Assembly (NCBI GenBank): GCA_026770585.1 | Contig: MU647064.1 | Location: 34,474 to 52,757, forward strand | Length of the DNA: 18,284 nt | Origin: Baffinella frigidus | Taxonomy: Eukaryota > Cryptophyceae > Cryptomonadales > Baffinellaceae | Reading direction: 5' to 3' | Shown: positions 7,036 to 13,919 of the stretch, one piece after another | Numbering within the stretch: position 1 is the stretch's first letter | Layout of the letters: the number at the start of each line of letters is the position of its first letter | Notes under the pieces: generated by a model | Database searches by the model: none | Told to the model about the DNA's origin: nothing | The model's input: only the letters and a program-made list of their open reading frames with translations | Program-made: the position numbers and the translations under genes

Positions 7036-7059
7036 TGCGGTCCACCAAATCGGTGAAAC

Positions 7060-7422
7060 TCGGGTTGGCCGACTATTCTCAAGTTGACATGCTGGGTTTG
7101 CGGCACAAACCCGTCAACTCTGGAGCGGGAAAGAGACCGGCTCACCAAACTGGTGTGGCCAAATAGACTGAGACGGAGCTAGCAAGTGGGTTCACCACGC
7201 CAGGTCATTGCTGGAAAGTTCAGGACGCAACGTCCCGGGCTCTTTGCCGCTCCAGAGATGACGGGTCTGTTCCGCACACCCAGCATGCCAACTTGAGAAC
7301 AGTGGGCCAACCCGCACTGGCCCGGTGCTCCCTGTCACGCTCAATCGTTGAGGCCTAAAGTTGACGGATTTGTACCACACACCCAGCATGTCAACTTGAG
7401 AATAGTCGGCAAACCCGAGTGA
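7060..7422. repeat. Cluster of three CAAGTTGACATGCTGGG repeats in inverted arrangement
   Basis: A plus copy at 7067-7169 faces minus copies at 7233-7316 and 7362-7422, giving a long imperfect inverted repeat. Shared blocks are CTATTCTCAAGTTGACATGC, CAAACCCGTCAACT and GGAGCGGGAAAGAG. The frame reading DYSQVDMLGLRYKSVN stays open in several copies, but the wider alignment contains indels that break it. Confidence 0.7.
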
Positions 7423-7663
7423 GGCCGCGCTTCGCTGAACTACGCTAGACCTGAGGGTGGTCAATCACAAAAGTCAACTCATCAGTAGGCGTGGGTCAAC
7501 TTTTGGAGTGAGGCAGATCCAGAGGGCGGACGCGGGAGGTCACGCGCGAAACATGCGGGAAGTGGAAAGTCAATTACGGTGAAAGTCAACTGCTGGGAAG
7601 CGTTGTGCCCTCTGCCCGGCAAAACACGAGCAGTCTTCCCAACACACGCGGTGCACTCCTGGA
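7423..7663. other. No gene seen
   Basis: Scattered GTCAAC/GTTGAC motifs (7473, 7495, 7569, 7587). No convincing ORF or inverted repeat. Confidence 0.45.
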
Positions 7664-7910
7664 CATCCTGAACCCTGAACATCCTGAACCCAGAGACTCT
7701 AGCCCCTAAAAGTGGACCCTAAACCCTAAACCCTAAACCCTAAACGTGGAACCTAAACCCTAAACCCTAAACCTAGGGTCTGGTATCCCCAAACCCTAAA
7801 CCCTAAATCCTAAACCCCAAACCCAGGGTCTGGTAACCCTAAACCCTAAACCCTAAACCCTAAACCCTAGCACCCAAACCTTAAACCTTCAAACGTAAAC
7901 CCAGGGTCTG
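7664..7910. repeat. Interstitial telomeric repeat tract (CCCTAAA)n
   Basis: Near-perfect CCCTAAA runs lie at about 7715-7745, 7747-7770, 7791-7806 and 7836-7868. They are interrupted by three copies of a CCYAGGGTCTGGTA block (about 7772, 7823 and 7900). The C-rich strand is the plus strand. This is the cleanest telomere-type sequence in the window. Confidence 0.9.
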
Positions 7911-7994
7911 GTCAGGGCTGGGCTACCAGGGTGTTCTCCGCGGTGTCGTCGTAGCCCGAGGTCTGCCACACCGATCAGCACGTCACTCAGAACC

Positions 7995-8072
7995 CTGACG
8001 ACATTGATGCACCCTACCCCCTAACAACATTGGTGCACCCTACCCCCTGACGACATTGGCGCACCCTACCCC
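7995..8072. repeat. 26-bp tandem repeat, three units
   Basis: CTGACGACATTGRTGCACCC plus TACCCC repeats at 7995-8020, 8021-8046 and 8047-8072 with few changes. A degenerate fourth unit follows to about 8117. Confidence 0.88.
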
Positions 8073-8122
8073 CTGACATTCAACCCGAAACCCTGACGGC
8101 GCCGGTGAACCCTACACCGCAA

Positions 8123-8200
8123 CCACACAGTGGGCTTCGCAGATCGGTCCATGCATTTCCGTGGAACGCATCAAGATTTGCTCGGTACAAAGACATCTTG
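8123..8200 (+). repeat. Dispersed CCACACAGTGGGCTT...GGTACAAAGACAT repeat, copy 1
   Basis: It aligns with 8874-8949 over the full length (CAGATCGGTCCATKSATTT, TCGTGG, AAGAWTTGCTCGGTACAAAG). The end CCACACAGTGGGCTTCG resembles the ends of the element at 14031-14264. Confidence 0.7.
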
Positions 8201-8678
8201 GCAACCGATATTTCGAGCAGATTTCTGGTCTAAATTTCAGATTTCTGGTCGAAATTTCGACGCCCACTGTCTGGTATGCTGGAGGCGCTCTCCAAGTGTT
8301 TCGTTGTTTGGATGCCGGATTGTACCAAGAGTTGCTATATTGAGGAAGCACAGCTGAGCAGGACTACAGAAGACCCCAAACCTGTAGCCCGTACGACTCA
8401 CGCGGTATTGTACAATTCGGGTTGGCTTGGATTCGGGATCGCGTCGGCAAATTCGAGAAGTTGAAGTTTTATGCCATATTGGGCATGAGATTGATGACAC
8501 GATCGCACCCACTACCCATAACATGTCACAAAGTGTACCAAATTCGTCAGATTTCCGCCCGACCCGACCCAGAAAAGGTCCAAATCACCCCAAATTTCAC
8601 AATGCCAAGAGGGTATTAACATCGGGAATCGGCAACGGGTTTAACAACCCCGAAAACAAACCCTCGGGAGTCTCGGGT

Positions 8679-8819
8679 TCATCTCCACAAAAGTGTTAAT
8701 TAATTGCTTTTGGCGCAACGAAATTTGCTACACAAATGCTCTACTATTACTTGTAAAAGCAAATCGTGTAGTAATTTGCGTTGCCAAAAAACAATTAATT
8801 AATACTTGTATGGAGATTA
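8679..8819. mobile_element. TMATCTCCA foldback family, copy 1
   Basis: It is 141 bp with ends TCATCTCCA (8679) and TGGAGATTA (8819). The arms, rich in TTAATTAATTGCTTTTGG, pair over about 50 bp. The centre has TACACAAATGCT...CTTGTAAAAGCAAATCGTGTAGTAA. The flanks GGGT and GGGC are an imperfect 4-bp duplication. The same family is inserted in an exon copy at 13619-13748, which defines its ends. Confidence 0.88.
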
Positions 8820-8873
8820 GGGCGGGCGTTCCTACCGAGGACTTTCGGAGGACGCCGGCGCGCTTGCCCCTGG

Positions 8874-8949
8874 CCACACAACGGGCTTATCAGATCGGTC
8901 CATTGATTTTCGTGGTACTAATTAAGAATTGCTCGGTACAAAGACATGT
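8874..8949 (+). repeat. Dispersed CCACACAACGGGCTT...GGTACAAAGACAT repeat, copy 2
   Basis: Second copy of the repeat at 8123-8200. It leads directly into the direct repeat that flanks the next element. Confidence 0.7.
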
Positions 8950-8956
8950 TATCAGG

Positions 8957-9006
8957 CGGCACGCTTGACCCTGCGTGGGAGAGAGGGGGCTTCACGTCGG
9001 TAAGCT
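8957..9006. repeat. Direct repeat flanking a foldback element (partner at 9195-9254)
   Basis: CGGCACGCTTGACCCTGCGT and the following GGGAGAGAGGGGGC...ACGTC recur at 9210-9254. CGGTAAGCT occurs at 8998-9006 and 9195-9203. The duplicated blocks bracket the element at 9011-9180 and are much too long for an ordinary target-site duplication. Confidence 0.78.
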
Positions 9007-9010
9007 GTCT

Positions 9011-9180
9011 TTATCTCAGAAAAGGACTTCATCTCAAAAAAAGGACTTTTAGAAGTCCTTTTCCTAAGTCAACTCCCCCACAAATCCGTCAAGTTATTCT
9101 TTACTCTACGCATAAGTTGAGGGATTTGTAGGGGAGTTGACTTTAGGAAAAGGACTTCTAAAAGTCCTTTTCTGAGATAA
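9011..9180. mobile_element. TTATCTCAG foldback family, copy 1
   Basis: The ends TTATCTCAG and CTGAGATAA pair. The arms run through AAAAGGACTTCTAAAAGTCC and AGTCAACTCCCC, with a sub-hairpin in each arm. The left end carries a small internal duplication (ATCTCAGAAAAGGACTT, then ATCTCAAAAAAAGGACTT). Copy 2 lies at 15297-15446 and shares the layout, although the sub-hairpin sequence differs. Confidence 0.87.
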
Positions 9181-9343
9181 GACTTTGAGCTTCCCGGTAA
9201 GCTTACTTTCGGCACGCTTGCCCCTGCGTGGGAGAGAGGGGGCGTTACGTCACTGGTGGCGGAGGAAGACACGTGGAAGAACCCGGTCCGGACAAGAGCG
9301 CACCCCAAGGCAAATTCGGCAACTTAAGATTATTTTGCCCACA

Positions 9344-9366
9344 GGGCGATCAAAATCTGATCGCCC
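9344..9366. repeat. Short perfect hairpin GGGCGATCA/TGATCGCCC
   Basis: A nine-base stem around AAATC. There is no neighbouring gene whose end it could mark. Confidence 0.6.
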
Positions 9367-9539
9367 GTGATGAATGGATTCTGGTACTAAATGGCCTTAC
9401 AAGTATTATAGTGGTACAAACGTGTCAACTTTTGCGATCAAGGGTTATTCAGCATTTGACCCCGGGTAGGCTCCTGTCCGGACTGGATATGCTTGGGCAG
9501 CGCGGTACGACAGTTGCAGGATGTGATTGTGGGGAGTTT

Positions 9540-10260
9540 TTGATGTTTGCCGCAACACAGTGTTGAGGTGTCTCCTCCCCGAACGGAACGTGCGGCATCT
9601 GAGCTCTCTGCAGCGCGCAACCAGGCGCAGAATGCAGGCAGCGGGGCGAGGGCGGGCGGGCGTCGTCGCGTACCTGAGCACTCGGCTGCCATACTTCATT
9701 CCAGTTGAGGAGGAGAGCAGCGTGGAGGATTGCGGGATGGGGCAGGCAAGGCTTGTCTGGCTCTTGCTGGGATCGAGGCTCCGCGCCATGCCAGCGCTGC
9801 CAGGAATGGAAGCAAAGATGGACGCCAGCCCGACCGCGAGGACAGTCCTTCCCCGTCCAACTGTTCGCGAGCCAAACATGGTGGCGCGTCCGCTCGATGG
9901 GGACACAGGACAGCAGGCCAGGTTTCCGCTTGAAGAGGGGCCGACGCGAGATGGGTGGCGCAGAAATGAGCCCGCAGGAGCCACAGAGGGAGGGGCGGGC
10001 GGCGCAAACAACGCTGCGCTCGCCTGCGTTCCGCCAGCGCTCGGAAAGTTCCCGAGGCAGAGGAATGCAACTACAGCTCGCGCAGCGAGACTGTCCGCAC
10101 TGCCGCGCCCTCGAGCAGGGGAGCGGGCGGAAAGGTTGGGTTGCCCGCCGCGGGATCGCCCTTGAGCGCTGTGTGGGTGGTGTGGCGTGGATCCAGTGAG
10201 CATCACACCCTCCCCCGTTCCGACTTCCCTTACGCCTTCTCCAACACCAAAATTCATCAC
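9540..10260. other. GC-rich island, open on both strands
   Basis: About 700 bp of much higher GC and CpG content than the flanking AT-rich elements, open in several frames on both strands (up to 271 codons minus and 212 plus). The multi-frame openness is what high GC gives, so the long ORFs are not evidence of genes by themselves. A promoter or first-exon region between a minus-strand gene and the plus-strand WW gene is possible. Its left edge carries the 9545-9626 repeat. Confidence 0.5.
9674..9879 (-). CDS. Candidate first exon with signal-peptide-like N-terminus
   Basis: I do not recognise a family. An ATG at 9879 starts MFGSRTVGRGRTVLAVGLA, followed by SIFASIPGSAGMA: an Arg-rich start, then a hydrophobic stretch of about 15-18 residues, then small residues, as in a secretory or organelle-targeting leader. 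The frame runs 68 codons to ...MKYGSRVL and meets CAG|GTACGCG at 9674/9673, a good donor. A possible next exon (TGCAG|AG near 9611, frame SSDAARSVRGGDTS) overlaps a dispersed repeat and is not trusted. The same frame is open far upstream because of high GC, so the start is a choice based on the leader. Could be spurious. Confidence 0.3.
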
Positions 10261-10271
10261 GTCCCTAAATT

Positions 10272-10420
10272 TGGGACTAATTGGCCACTTTGTGGAGAAT
10301 TCCCTGGCAAATTGACTTTTGGCAGAGCCAAATTAACAAATTTGGCTTGATCAAATTCAAGCCAAATTTGATCAAATTCAAAATTGAACAAAATTCAAAT
10401 TCAAAATTGATCCATCGTCT
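10272..10420. repeat. AT-rich inverted repeat AAATTTGGCTTGA/TCAAGCCAAATTT
   Basis: A 13-base perfect stem (10338-10350 with 10357-10369), followed by further AAATTTGATCAAATTCAAA repeats. The block from 10279 to 10325 (ATTGGCCACTTTGTGGAGAA...GACTTTTGGCAG) is related to 12249-12305. It lies just upstream of the WW exons. Confidence 0.65.
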
Positions 10421-10570
10421 GGCTGGGTCTTGTTGTTGGGCTCTGATAGCTGTTCTGTGCAAGGGCACAGCGGCTCCGAGGCAGGGCAGGCTCGGGTGTG
10501 GCGGCGAGGCCAGGCCTCTGCTGTTGAACTAGGACAGGACCACCCTCTGCACGCAAGGACAGTCGACCAA

Positions 10571-10657
10571 ATGTTGAGCGAGGTCTCGAGCAACGCGGGC
10601 GCGCTCACGCCTTCCTCGGGCAAGCCGCGCATCCACCGCAAGCTCCAGGGCGACTGG
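10571..10657 (+). CDS. WW-domain protein, exon with the first conserved Trp
   Basis: The frame reads MLSEVSSNAGALTPSSGKPR, then IHRKLQGDW, and ends exactly at TGG|GTACCC. Joined in phase 0 to the exon at 10971 it gives LQGDW-VELESGDGEHYY, the normal spacing of a WW domain (first Trp, then the YY of strand 2). The ATG at 10571 is one possible start. An acceptor-like CGCAAG at about 10558 would allow an earlier exon instead, and the frame is open back to 10430. WW domains bind proline-rich ligands; the role of this protein is unknown. The donor context CTGG|GTACCCT is shared with the next exon. Confidence 0.62.
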
Positions 10658-10970
10658 GTACCCTCCTCTACACTGCCACAGAGTCAACGCGATCCCATGC
10701 CCCCTAGAGCCCCTCCACTAACCGGACCCAACCCAGATCCTTCCTGGGTGAAACAAGAAGTGCCGCAGATCGGCACTTCGGCACTCCAGGCCCACAAGCC
10801 GTGGCAAACTCCCGCCCCTGCTGCAACCAGAGAAGACGCGCTGCCAGCAGCGCAAACGAGGGCTGGTCGGTGCGGAGCAGGGATGAGTAGTTCAGCGGGG
10901 TGGCAGCTGCTGCTGTGCCCCGGCTACCATTCGGGACGACGCTAACGGCGCGGGATGATGATGCCACCAG
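10658..10970 (+). other. Intron inside the WW domain
   Basis: It is 313 nt, beginning GTACCC and ending GATGCCACCAG. A small AAGTGCCG...CGGCACTT hairpin lies at about 10757-10777. The intron is also partly open in the exon frame, so unspliced reading is possible, but only splicing builds the WW domain. Confidence 0.55.
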
Positions 10971-11098
10971 GTGGAGCTCGAGTCTGGGGATGGCGAGCAC
11001 TACTACGCCAACGTCGTGACGAAGGAGACCTCCTGGGACCCCCCCTTCGCCTGTGACGCTCCGCCTGAGAAGGAGAACACGACGCCGCAGCTCTCTGG
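10971..11098 (+). CDS. WW-domain protein, exon with strands 2-3 and the second Trp
   Basis: CCACCAG|GTG starts VELESGDGEHYYANVVTKET, then SWDPPFACDAPPEKEN. The GDGxxYYxNxxTxExSWxxP pattern is the diagnostic second half of a WW domain, with the YY pair, the Asn, the Thr, the second Trp and the following Pro. It ends at CTCTCTGG|GTACCCTACAG, in phase 2. Without splicing the frame runs on into a repeat element. Downstream exons were not identified with confidence in the next 1.8 kb, which is filled with inverted-repeat elements. This is the most secure protein-coding segment of the window. Confidence 0.75.
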
Positions 11099-11114
11099 GT
11101 ACCCTACAGCCACA

Positions 11115-11289
11115 CCACCACCAATTCTCACGGAAAGACCAAATGGTCGATTTCCAGACCTCAGTTTCACCTTGCAGACACCCCAGATCTGGGGTGTCTA
11201 CAACTTGAGAGGTCCCAATCTTGGTTGAAAATCAACTTTTGGGAACAGGTCGAAATCAATCGATTTGGTCCTTTCGTGAGGGTTGGTGG
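11115..11289. mobile_element. Foldback element in the intron after the WW exon
   Basis: It is 175 bp. CCACCACCAATTCTCACGGA (from 11115) pairs with the end CGTGAGGGTTGGTGG (to 11289) over about 46 bp with several mismatches. A perfect 22-bp palindrome GACACCCCAGA/TCTGGGGTGTC lies at about 11177-11198. A near-repeat CCTWCAGCCACA flanks it (11103-11114 and 11293-11304), a possible 12-bp target duplication. Confidence 0.78.
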
Positions 11290-11480
11290 TAACCTTCAGC
11301 CACAAGAAGAGAAGAGACTTGTGTTGAACTTATGACGTCGGACCACGAACTTAAGGCGTCCAGAGAGGGCTCGAAACTAAGTACTTCTACGATACTAAAT
11401 GTACAACCGGACCTACCTCAGCGACGGAGGCACTCGCTTCGCGGCTCTGCTGTATCACTCACAGCCACACCAGCCCTCAG

Positions 11481-11587
11481 TGGGAGCAAATCGTCTTTTT
11501 CGAGTCCCTTGGTGTGTACCACACCTCGTCGGAATCCAAAGACTTCCAGTGTAAATCAAGGGAATCGAAACAGGTAGTTTGCTCCCA
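11481..11587. mobile_element. 107-bp foldback element TGGGAGCAAA/TTTGCTCCCA
   Basis: Ten perfect end bases, then TTTTCGAGTCCCTTG pairing with CAAGGGAATCGAAA, giving roughly 30-bp arms with mismatches. The open frame across it is a by-product. Confidence 0.75.
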
Positions 11588-11650
11588 GATTGCGACGCCG
11601 GGCAGCTCCCCGGGTAACCTCCCGCCACAAAAGCCCGCTAGCTCTGTCTC

Positions 11651-11764
11651 AGAGGCCGGTTCTGGAAAATGGCTCCAATATCCGAACCCAGGCCGGAATT
11701 CCGGCCGAGTGCACAGGGGAAATCCTCGGCCGGATATTGGAGCCGTTCTCCAGAACGGGCCTCT
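11651..11764. mobile_element. 114-bp foldback element with central GGCCGGAATTCCGGCC palindrome
   Basis: AGAGGCC at the left end pairs with GGCCTCT at the right end, and GGCTCCAATATCC with GGATATTGGAGCC. The 16-bp perfect palindrome is at 11691-11706. It is the second of two foldback elements within 300 bp. Confidence 0.78.
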
Positions 11765-11827
11765 CTCAGTCGGGCTTGGCTTAACATGATTTGTGTGAAG
11801 GTACGTCGAGGACGACGCAGACTTTCG

Positions 11828-11912
11828 GTGGGGGACTATTCTCAAGTTGACACGCTGTGTTTGCGGTATAAATCCGTCAACGGTGCACTGTCCCGGAAAA
11901 GAGCCCGGGCTC
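11828..11912 (+). repeat. CAAGTTGACATGCTGGG dispersed repeat, copy 5
   Basis: GACTATTCTCAAGTTGACAC, TTTGCGGTATAAATCCGTCA and AAAAGAGCCCGGGCTCA match the cluster at 7060-7422. It is followed by GCACGGGTGCCAGC, repeated at about 12061-12074. Confidence 0.7.
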
Positions 11913-11946
11913 ATCACACGCACGGGTGCCAGCAGGTAAATTTCAT

Positions 11947-11992
11947 GGGGGGGGGGGTCGAAATTCACCCGTGAAATTTCGGGGGGGGGGGG
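11947..11992. repeat. Two G runs (11 and 12) around a GAAATTCAC/GTGAAATTTC hairpin
   Basis: G runs at 11947-11957 and 11981-11992 frame a short self-complementary segment. Run lengths in assemblies of such tracts are unreliable. Confidence 0.7.
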
Positions 11993-12091
11993 CGAATTGA
12001 TGGGGTGCCCAAATCTAAGTGGGGCAGAGCTAGGTATCGTGCTGGTGGACATGACATCCCGCACGGGTGCCAGCCGCGCCTGATAATCACA

Positions 12092-12110
12092 CACAACGCA
12101 CGTATTCTGG
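12092..12110. repeat. 19-bp direct repeat CACAACGCACGTATTCTGG (partner 12843-12861)
   Basis: Exact over 19 bases, with weaker similarity continuing to the right (ATGCGC, TAC). The pair brackets the two adjacent elements at 12368-12757. Confidence 0.75.
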
Positions 12111-12248
12111 AATGCGCATTTACTTATTCTGAAACGTCTTGTGAAGCGTTCCATCTTGGGGGGGATGTTCCATCAGGTACGGATACCGCTACGCGGAACG
12201 ACTGTCTAGAATTCGGGAATTGCGGTCAGTTGACAATTATTCCCCACA

Positions 12249-12325
12249 AATTGGCCACTTTTGGAGAAAAATCGATTTGTTTCTCGGGTATGATGACTTT
12301 TGACAGGGGTCCAATATCGGACCCT
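12249..12325. repeat. ATTGGCCACTTTTGGAGAA repeat with GGGTCC/GGACCC hairpin
   Basis: Related to 10279-10325. The GGGTCCAATATCGGACCC hairpin (about 12306-12323) echoes the GGCTCCAATATCC arm of the 11651 element. Confidence 0.55.
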
Positions 12326-12367
12326 TATCCTTGTCGGTTGCCATCCAGTGGTTCCTCGTAGCACTCT

Positions 12368-12546
12368 CATATGCGGAAACGATATTTAAATACTCTTTTT
12401 GGCCACGCGTAAAGTTGATTCTCCCCTTGAAAACAAGCCACTTTTGGCGTATCAAAACAAAACACGCCCAAAGTGGTTTGTTTTCAAGGGGAGAATCAAC
12501 TTTACGCGTGGCCAAAAACAGTATTTAAATATCGTTTCCGCATATG
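12368..12546. mobile_element. Foldback element with 83-bp near-perfect arms
   Basis: 12368-12450 pairs with 12464-12546 around a 13-base spacer with very few mismatches (for example TACTC versus TACTG). The ends are CATATGCGGAAACG. It is the longest near-perfect hairpin in the window and likely a recent insertion. Its right end abuts the next element at 12546/12547. Confidence 0.88.
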
Positions 12547-12757
12547 AACTGGAGGCTGGAAAGCGGAGCATTTTAGATGTGGGGGTGGTAAATTTAGTAC
12601 CAGTCACGGGCAGGCTTGGTCACGTATCTAACAGATTTCTGTCAGATACGTGACCAAACGCCCTGATTTGTGTGAAAATTACTACACACCTCTTCCCCCC
12701 CCTTCACTTGTAAATGAATGCCTGTTTTAAAATGGTCACACTTCTAGCCTCGAGTGG
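12546..12757. mobile_element. CCACTCGAGGCT foldback element, copy 2 (inverted)
   Basis: It matches the reverse complement of 1203-1414 over its length: TAAATTTAGTAC, GTCACGGGCAGG, TTGGTCACGT hairpin, GTGTGAAAATTACTACAC, CCCCTTCACTTGTAAA, TTTTAAAATGGTCACA and CTAGCCTCGAGTGG. Its left end has decayed. Confidence 0.85.
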
Positions 12758-12921
12758 TACGAGCGCCGCGCCTATCAAAACAAAGAACTGGGATAGGGGA
12801 GACGGTATTGGTACATGTAGGAGATAGGGCAGACGTCAATTTCACAACGCACGTATTCTGGTGTATGCGCCTACTCGCCACTTAAGGGATACGGACATGT
12901 TGATGGTGTTGCATCTTGCAG

Positions 12922-12997
12922 GTATGAGCAGGCGGGATACGAGCGCTCTTCGCTGGTCAGCAAATACTCCACCCCCGTCCGCGCCTCGGAGCCCGAG
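12922..12997 (+). CDS. YERSSLVSKYSTPV exon unit, copy A (intact)
   Basis: I do not recognise the protein. GCATCTTGCAG|G precedes 25 codons reading YEQAGYERSSLVSKYSTPV, then RASEPE, ending at GAG|GTTTAC. It is 76 nt, entering in phase 1 and leaving in phase 0. Five copies (A-E) lie between 12922 and 14394. Among them AAA/AAG, TCC/TCG and GTC/GTG are synonymous in this frame, and all keep GAG|GT at the end. The polypeptide is hydrophilic, with Ser/Thr/Pro typical of a flexible region. Confidence 0.5.
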
Positions 12998-13047
12998 GTT
13001 TACAAGCCACCCAGGATTGTTAGGGGGCGCGATTGGTTCATTTAGGA

Positions 13048-13102
13048 TTCATAAGTAAAATTACCTATGCCACAGTAATTTCTCCTATGATTTCTCCTAT
13101 GA
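13048..13102. repeat. TTCATARGTAAAATTACCTATG hairpin element, copy 1 (copy 2 at 13827-13882)
   Basis: A small inverted repeat with a tandem TTTCTCCTATGA. It sits at the same place after exon copies A and C, so it was duplicated together with them. It also carries the AGTAATTT motif. Confidence 0.65.
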
Positions 13103-13128
13103 AGCAATGAAAATGGCTCAATTTTCAG

Positions 13129-13187
13129 CCAAAGGCTCTTCGCTGGTCAGCAAGTACTCGACCCCCGTGCGCGCCTCGGAGCCCGAG
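13129..13187 (+). CDS. YERSSLVSKYSTPV exon unit, copy B
   Basis: CAATTTTCAG|CC precedes KGSSLVSKYSTPVRASEPE (19 codons), ending at GAG|GTTTGT. The 5' part (YEQAGYER) is absent and replaced by the sequence after the hairpin element, which happens to supply a good acceptor. The following intron starts GTTTGTCATCACTCCCTAACC, similar to those after copies D and E. Confidence 0.42.
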
Positions 13188-13245
13188 GTTTGTCATCACT
13201 CCCTAACCTCTACTCCCCAACCCCTCCACCAGTCAGACTTCTAGT

Positions 13246-13324
13246 TAGCTGGTTGGTTGGTTAGTTGGTTGGTTGGTTAGTTAGCTAGTTGGTTCGTTAG
13301 CTGGTTCGTTAGCTAGTTGGTTGG
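13246..13324. repeat. (GGTT)/(AGTT) tetranucleotide microsatellite
   Basis: GGTTGGTTAGTT-type units with CGTT and AGCT variants, in the intron between exon copy B and the following exon-like segment. Confidence 0.9.
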
Positions 13325-13326
13325 AG

Positions 13327-13366
13327 ACGCATGATGCATCGCCGGGTGGATGTTTGGAAGATGAAT
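13327..13366 (+). pseudogene. CATGATGCATCGCCG exon-like segment, copy 1
   Basis: GGAG|ACGCATGATGCATCGCCG to GGAAGATGAATCGA matches 14551-14590. It reads THDASPGGCLEDESS (in phase with the preceding GAG) or MMHRRVDVWKMNR one frame over. No GT donor follows where copy 2 has one. Confidence 0.4.
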
Positions 13367-13401
13367 CGAGCATTCATCTGGGGGATGGCTGGCTGGTTTA
13401 G

Positions 13402-13548
13402 GGCTTTTATCCGGGGCAACCTATTTTTCTTTAGTTGGAGGTCAACGAAAATTACTACGCGGTTCGTTCTTATTAGTAATATTAAAGCAGTTGTGTAGTA
13501 ATTTTCGTGGCCATCAAACTAAGGGAAAACAGGTTTCCCCGGATAAGC
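13402..13548. mobile_element. CTTTTATCCGGGG foldback element, TTAG flanks
   Basis: The left arm GCTTTTATCCGGGGCAACCT pairs with the right arm ending CCGGATAAGC over about 58 bp, reaching into CGAAAATTACTACGC on the left and GTGTAGTAATTTTCG on the right. TTAG occurs at 13398-13401 and 13549-13552, a likely 4-bp target duplication. Confidence 0.82.
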
Positions 13549-13565
13549 TTAGAGTTTACTAGCTG

Positions 13566-13776
13566 GCGGGGTACGAGCGCTCCTCACTGGTCAGCAAATA
13601 CTCCACCCTAATCTCCATACAAGTATTAATTAATTGCTTTTGGCAACGAAAATTACTACACGATTTGCTCATAAAAGTAATAGTAAAGCGTTTGCGTAGT
13701 AAATTTCGTTGCACCAAAAGCAATTAATTAATACTTTTGTGGAGATGAACCCCCGTCCGCGCTTTGGAACCCCGAG
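13566..13776 (+). pseudogene. YERSSLVSKYSTPV exon unit, copy C, interrupted by a MITE
   Basis: GGGTACGAGCGCTCCTCACTGG...CTCCACCC is cut by the element at 13619-13748 and resumes as CCGTCCGCGC. Removing the element and one ACCC gives the same bases as copy A at that point. Beyond this, GCTTTGGAACCCCGAG has one base more than the GCCTCGGAGCCCGAG of copy A, a frameshift. The copy is therefore broken twice. The intron after it (GTTTACAGGCCGCCCAGG) matches that after copy A. Confidence 0.75.
13619..13748. mobile_element. TMATCTCCA foldback family, copy 2, inside an exon copy
   Basis: It is 130 bp with ends TAATCTCCA and TGGAGATGA, flanked by ACCC at 13615-13618 and 13749-13752. The arms TATTAATTAATTGCTTTTGG pair with their complement. 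The interior is AACGAAAATTACTACACG...GCGTAGTAAATTTCGTT. The uninterrupted sequence of copy A at 12970-12981 proves both the ends and the 4-bp duplication. It was inserted after the exon duplicated. Confidence 0.92.
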
Positions 13777-13892
13777 GTTTACAGGCCGCCCAGGATTGTT
13801 GGGGGGTGCGATTGATTTAATAAGGATTCATAGGTAAAATTACCTATGCCGTAGTAATTTATCCTATAATTTATCCTATGAAACAACGAAAA

Positions 13893-13914
13893 CGTCCGCG
13901 CCTTGGAGCCCGAG
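13893..13914 (+). pseudogene. YERSSLVSKYSTPV exon unit, copy D (3' remnant)
   Basis: Only GTCCGCGCCTTGGAGCCCGAG remains, preceding GTTCACCAAGACTCCCTAG. It follows the second hairpin element just as copy B follows the first, so A-B and C-D are a duplicated pair. Confidence 0.45.
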
Positions 13915-13919
13915 GTTCA

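Noticed and set aside
7060-7422. Conserved peptide DYSQVDMLGLRYKSVN in several repeat copies
   Set aside because: Open in three copies, but the alignment of the 3527 and 7067 copies includes a 1-base indel, and differences are not concentrated at third positions. Treated as a non-coding repeat.
9445-10260. 271-codon minus-strand ORF and overlapping 212-codon plus-strand ORF
   Set aside because: Both strands are open in several frames across a GC-rich island; composition is Ala/Arg/Pro/Ser-rich with no domain. Only the 9674-9879 part was kept, as a weak exon candidate with a leader and a donor.
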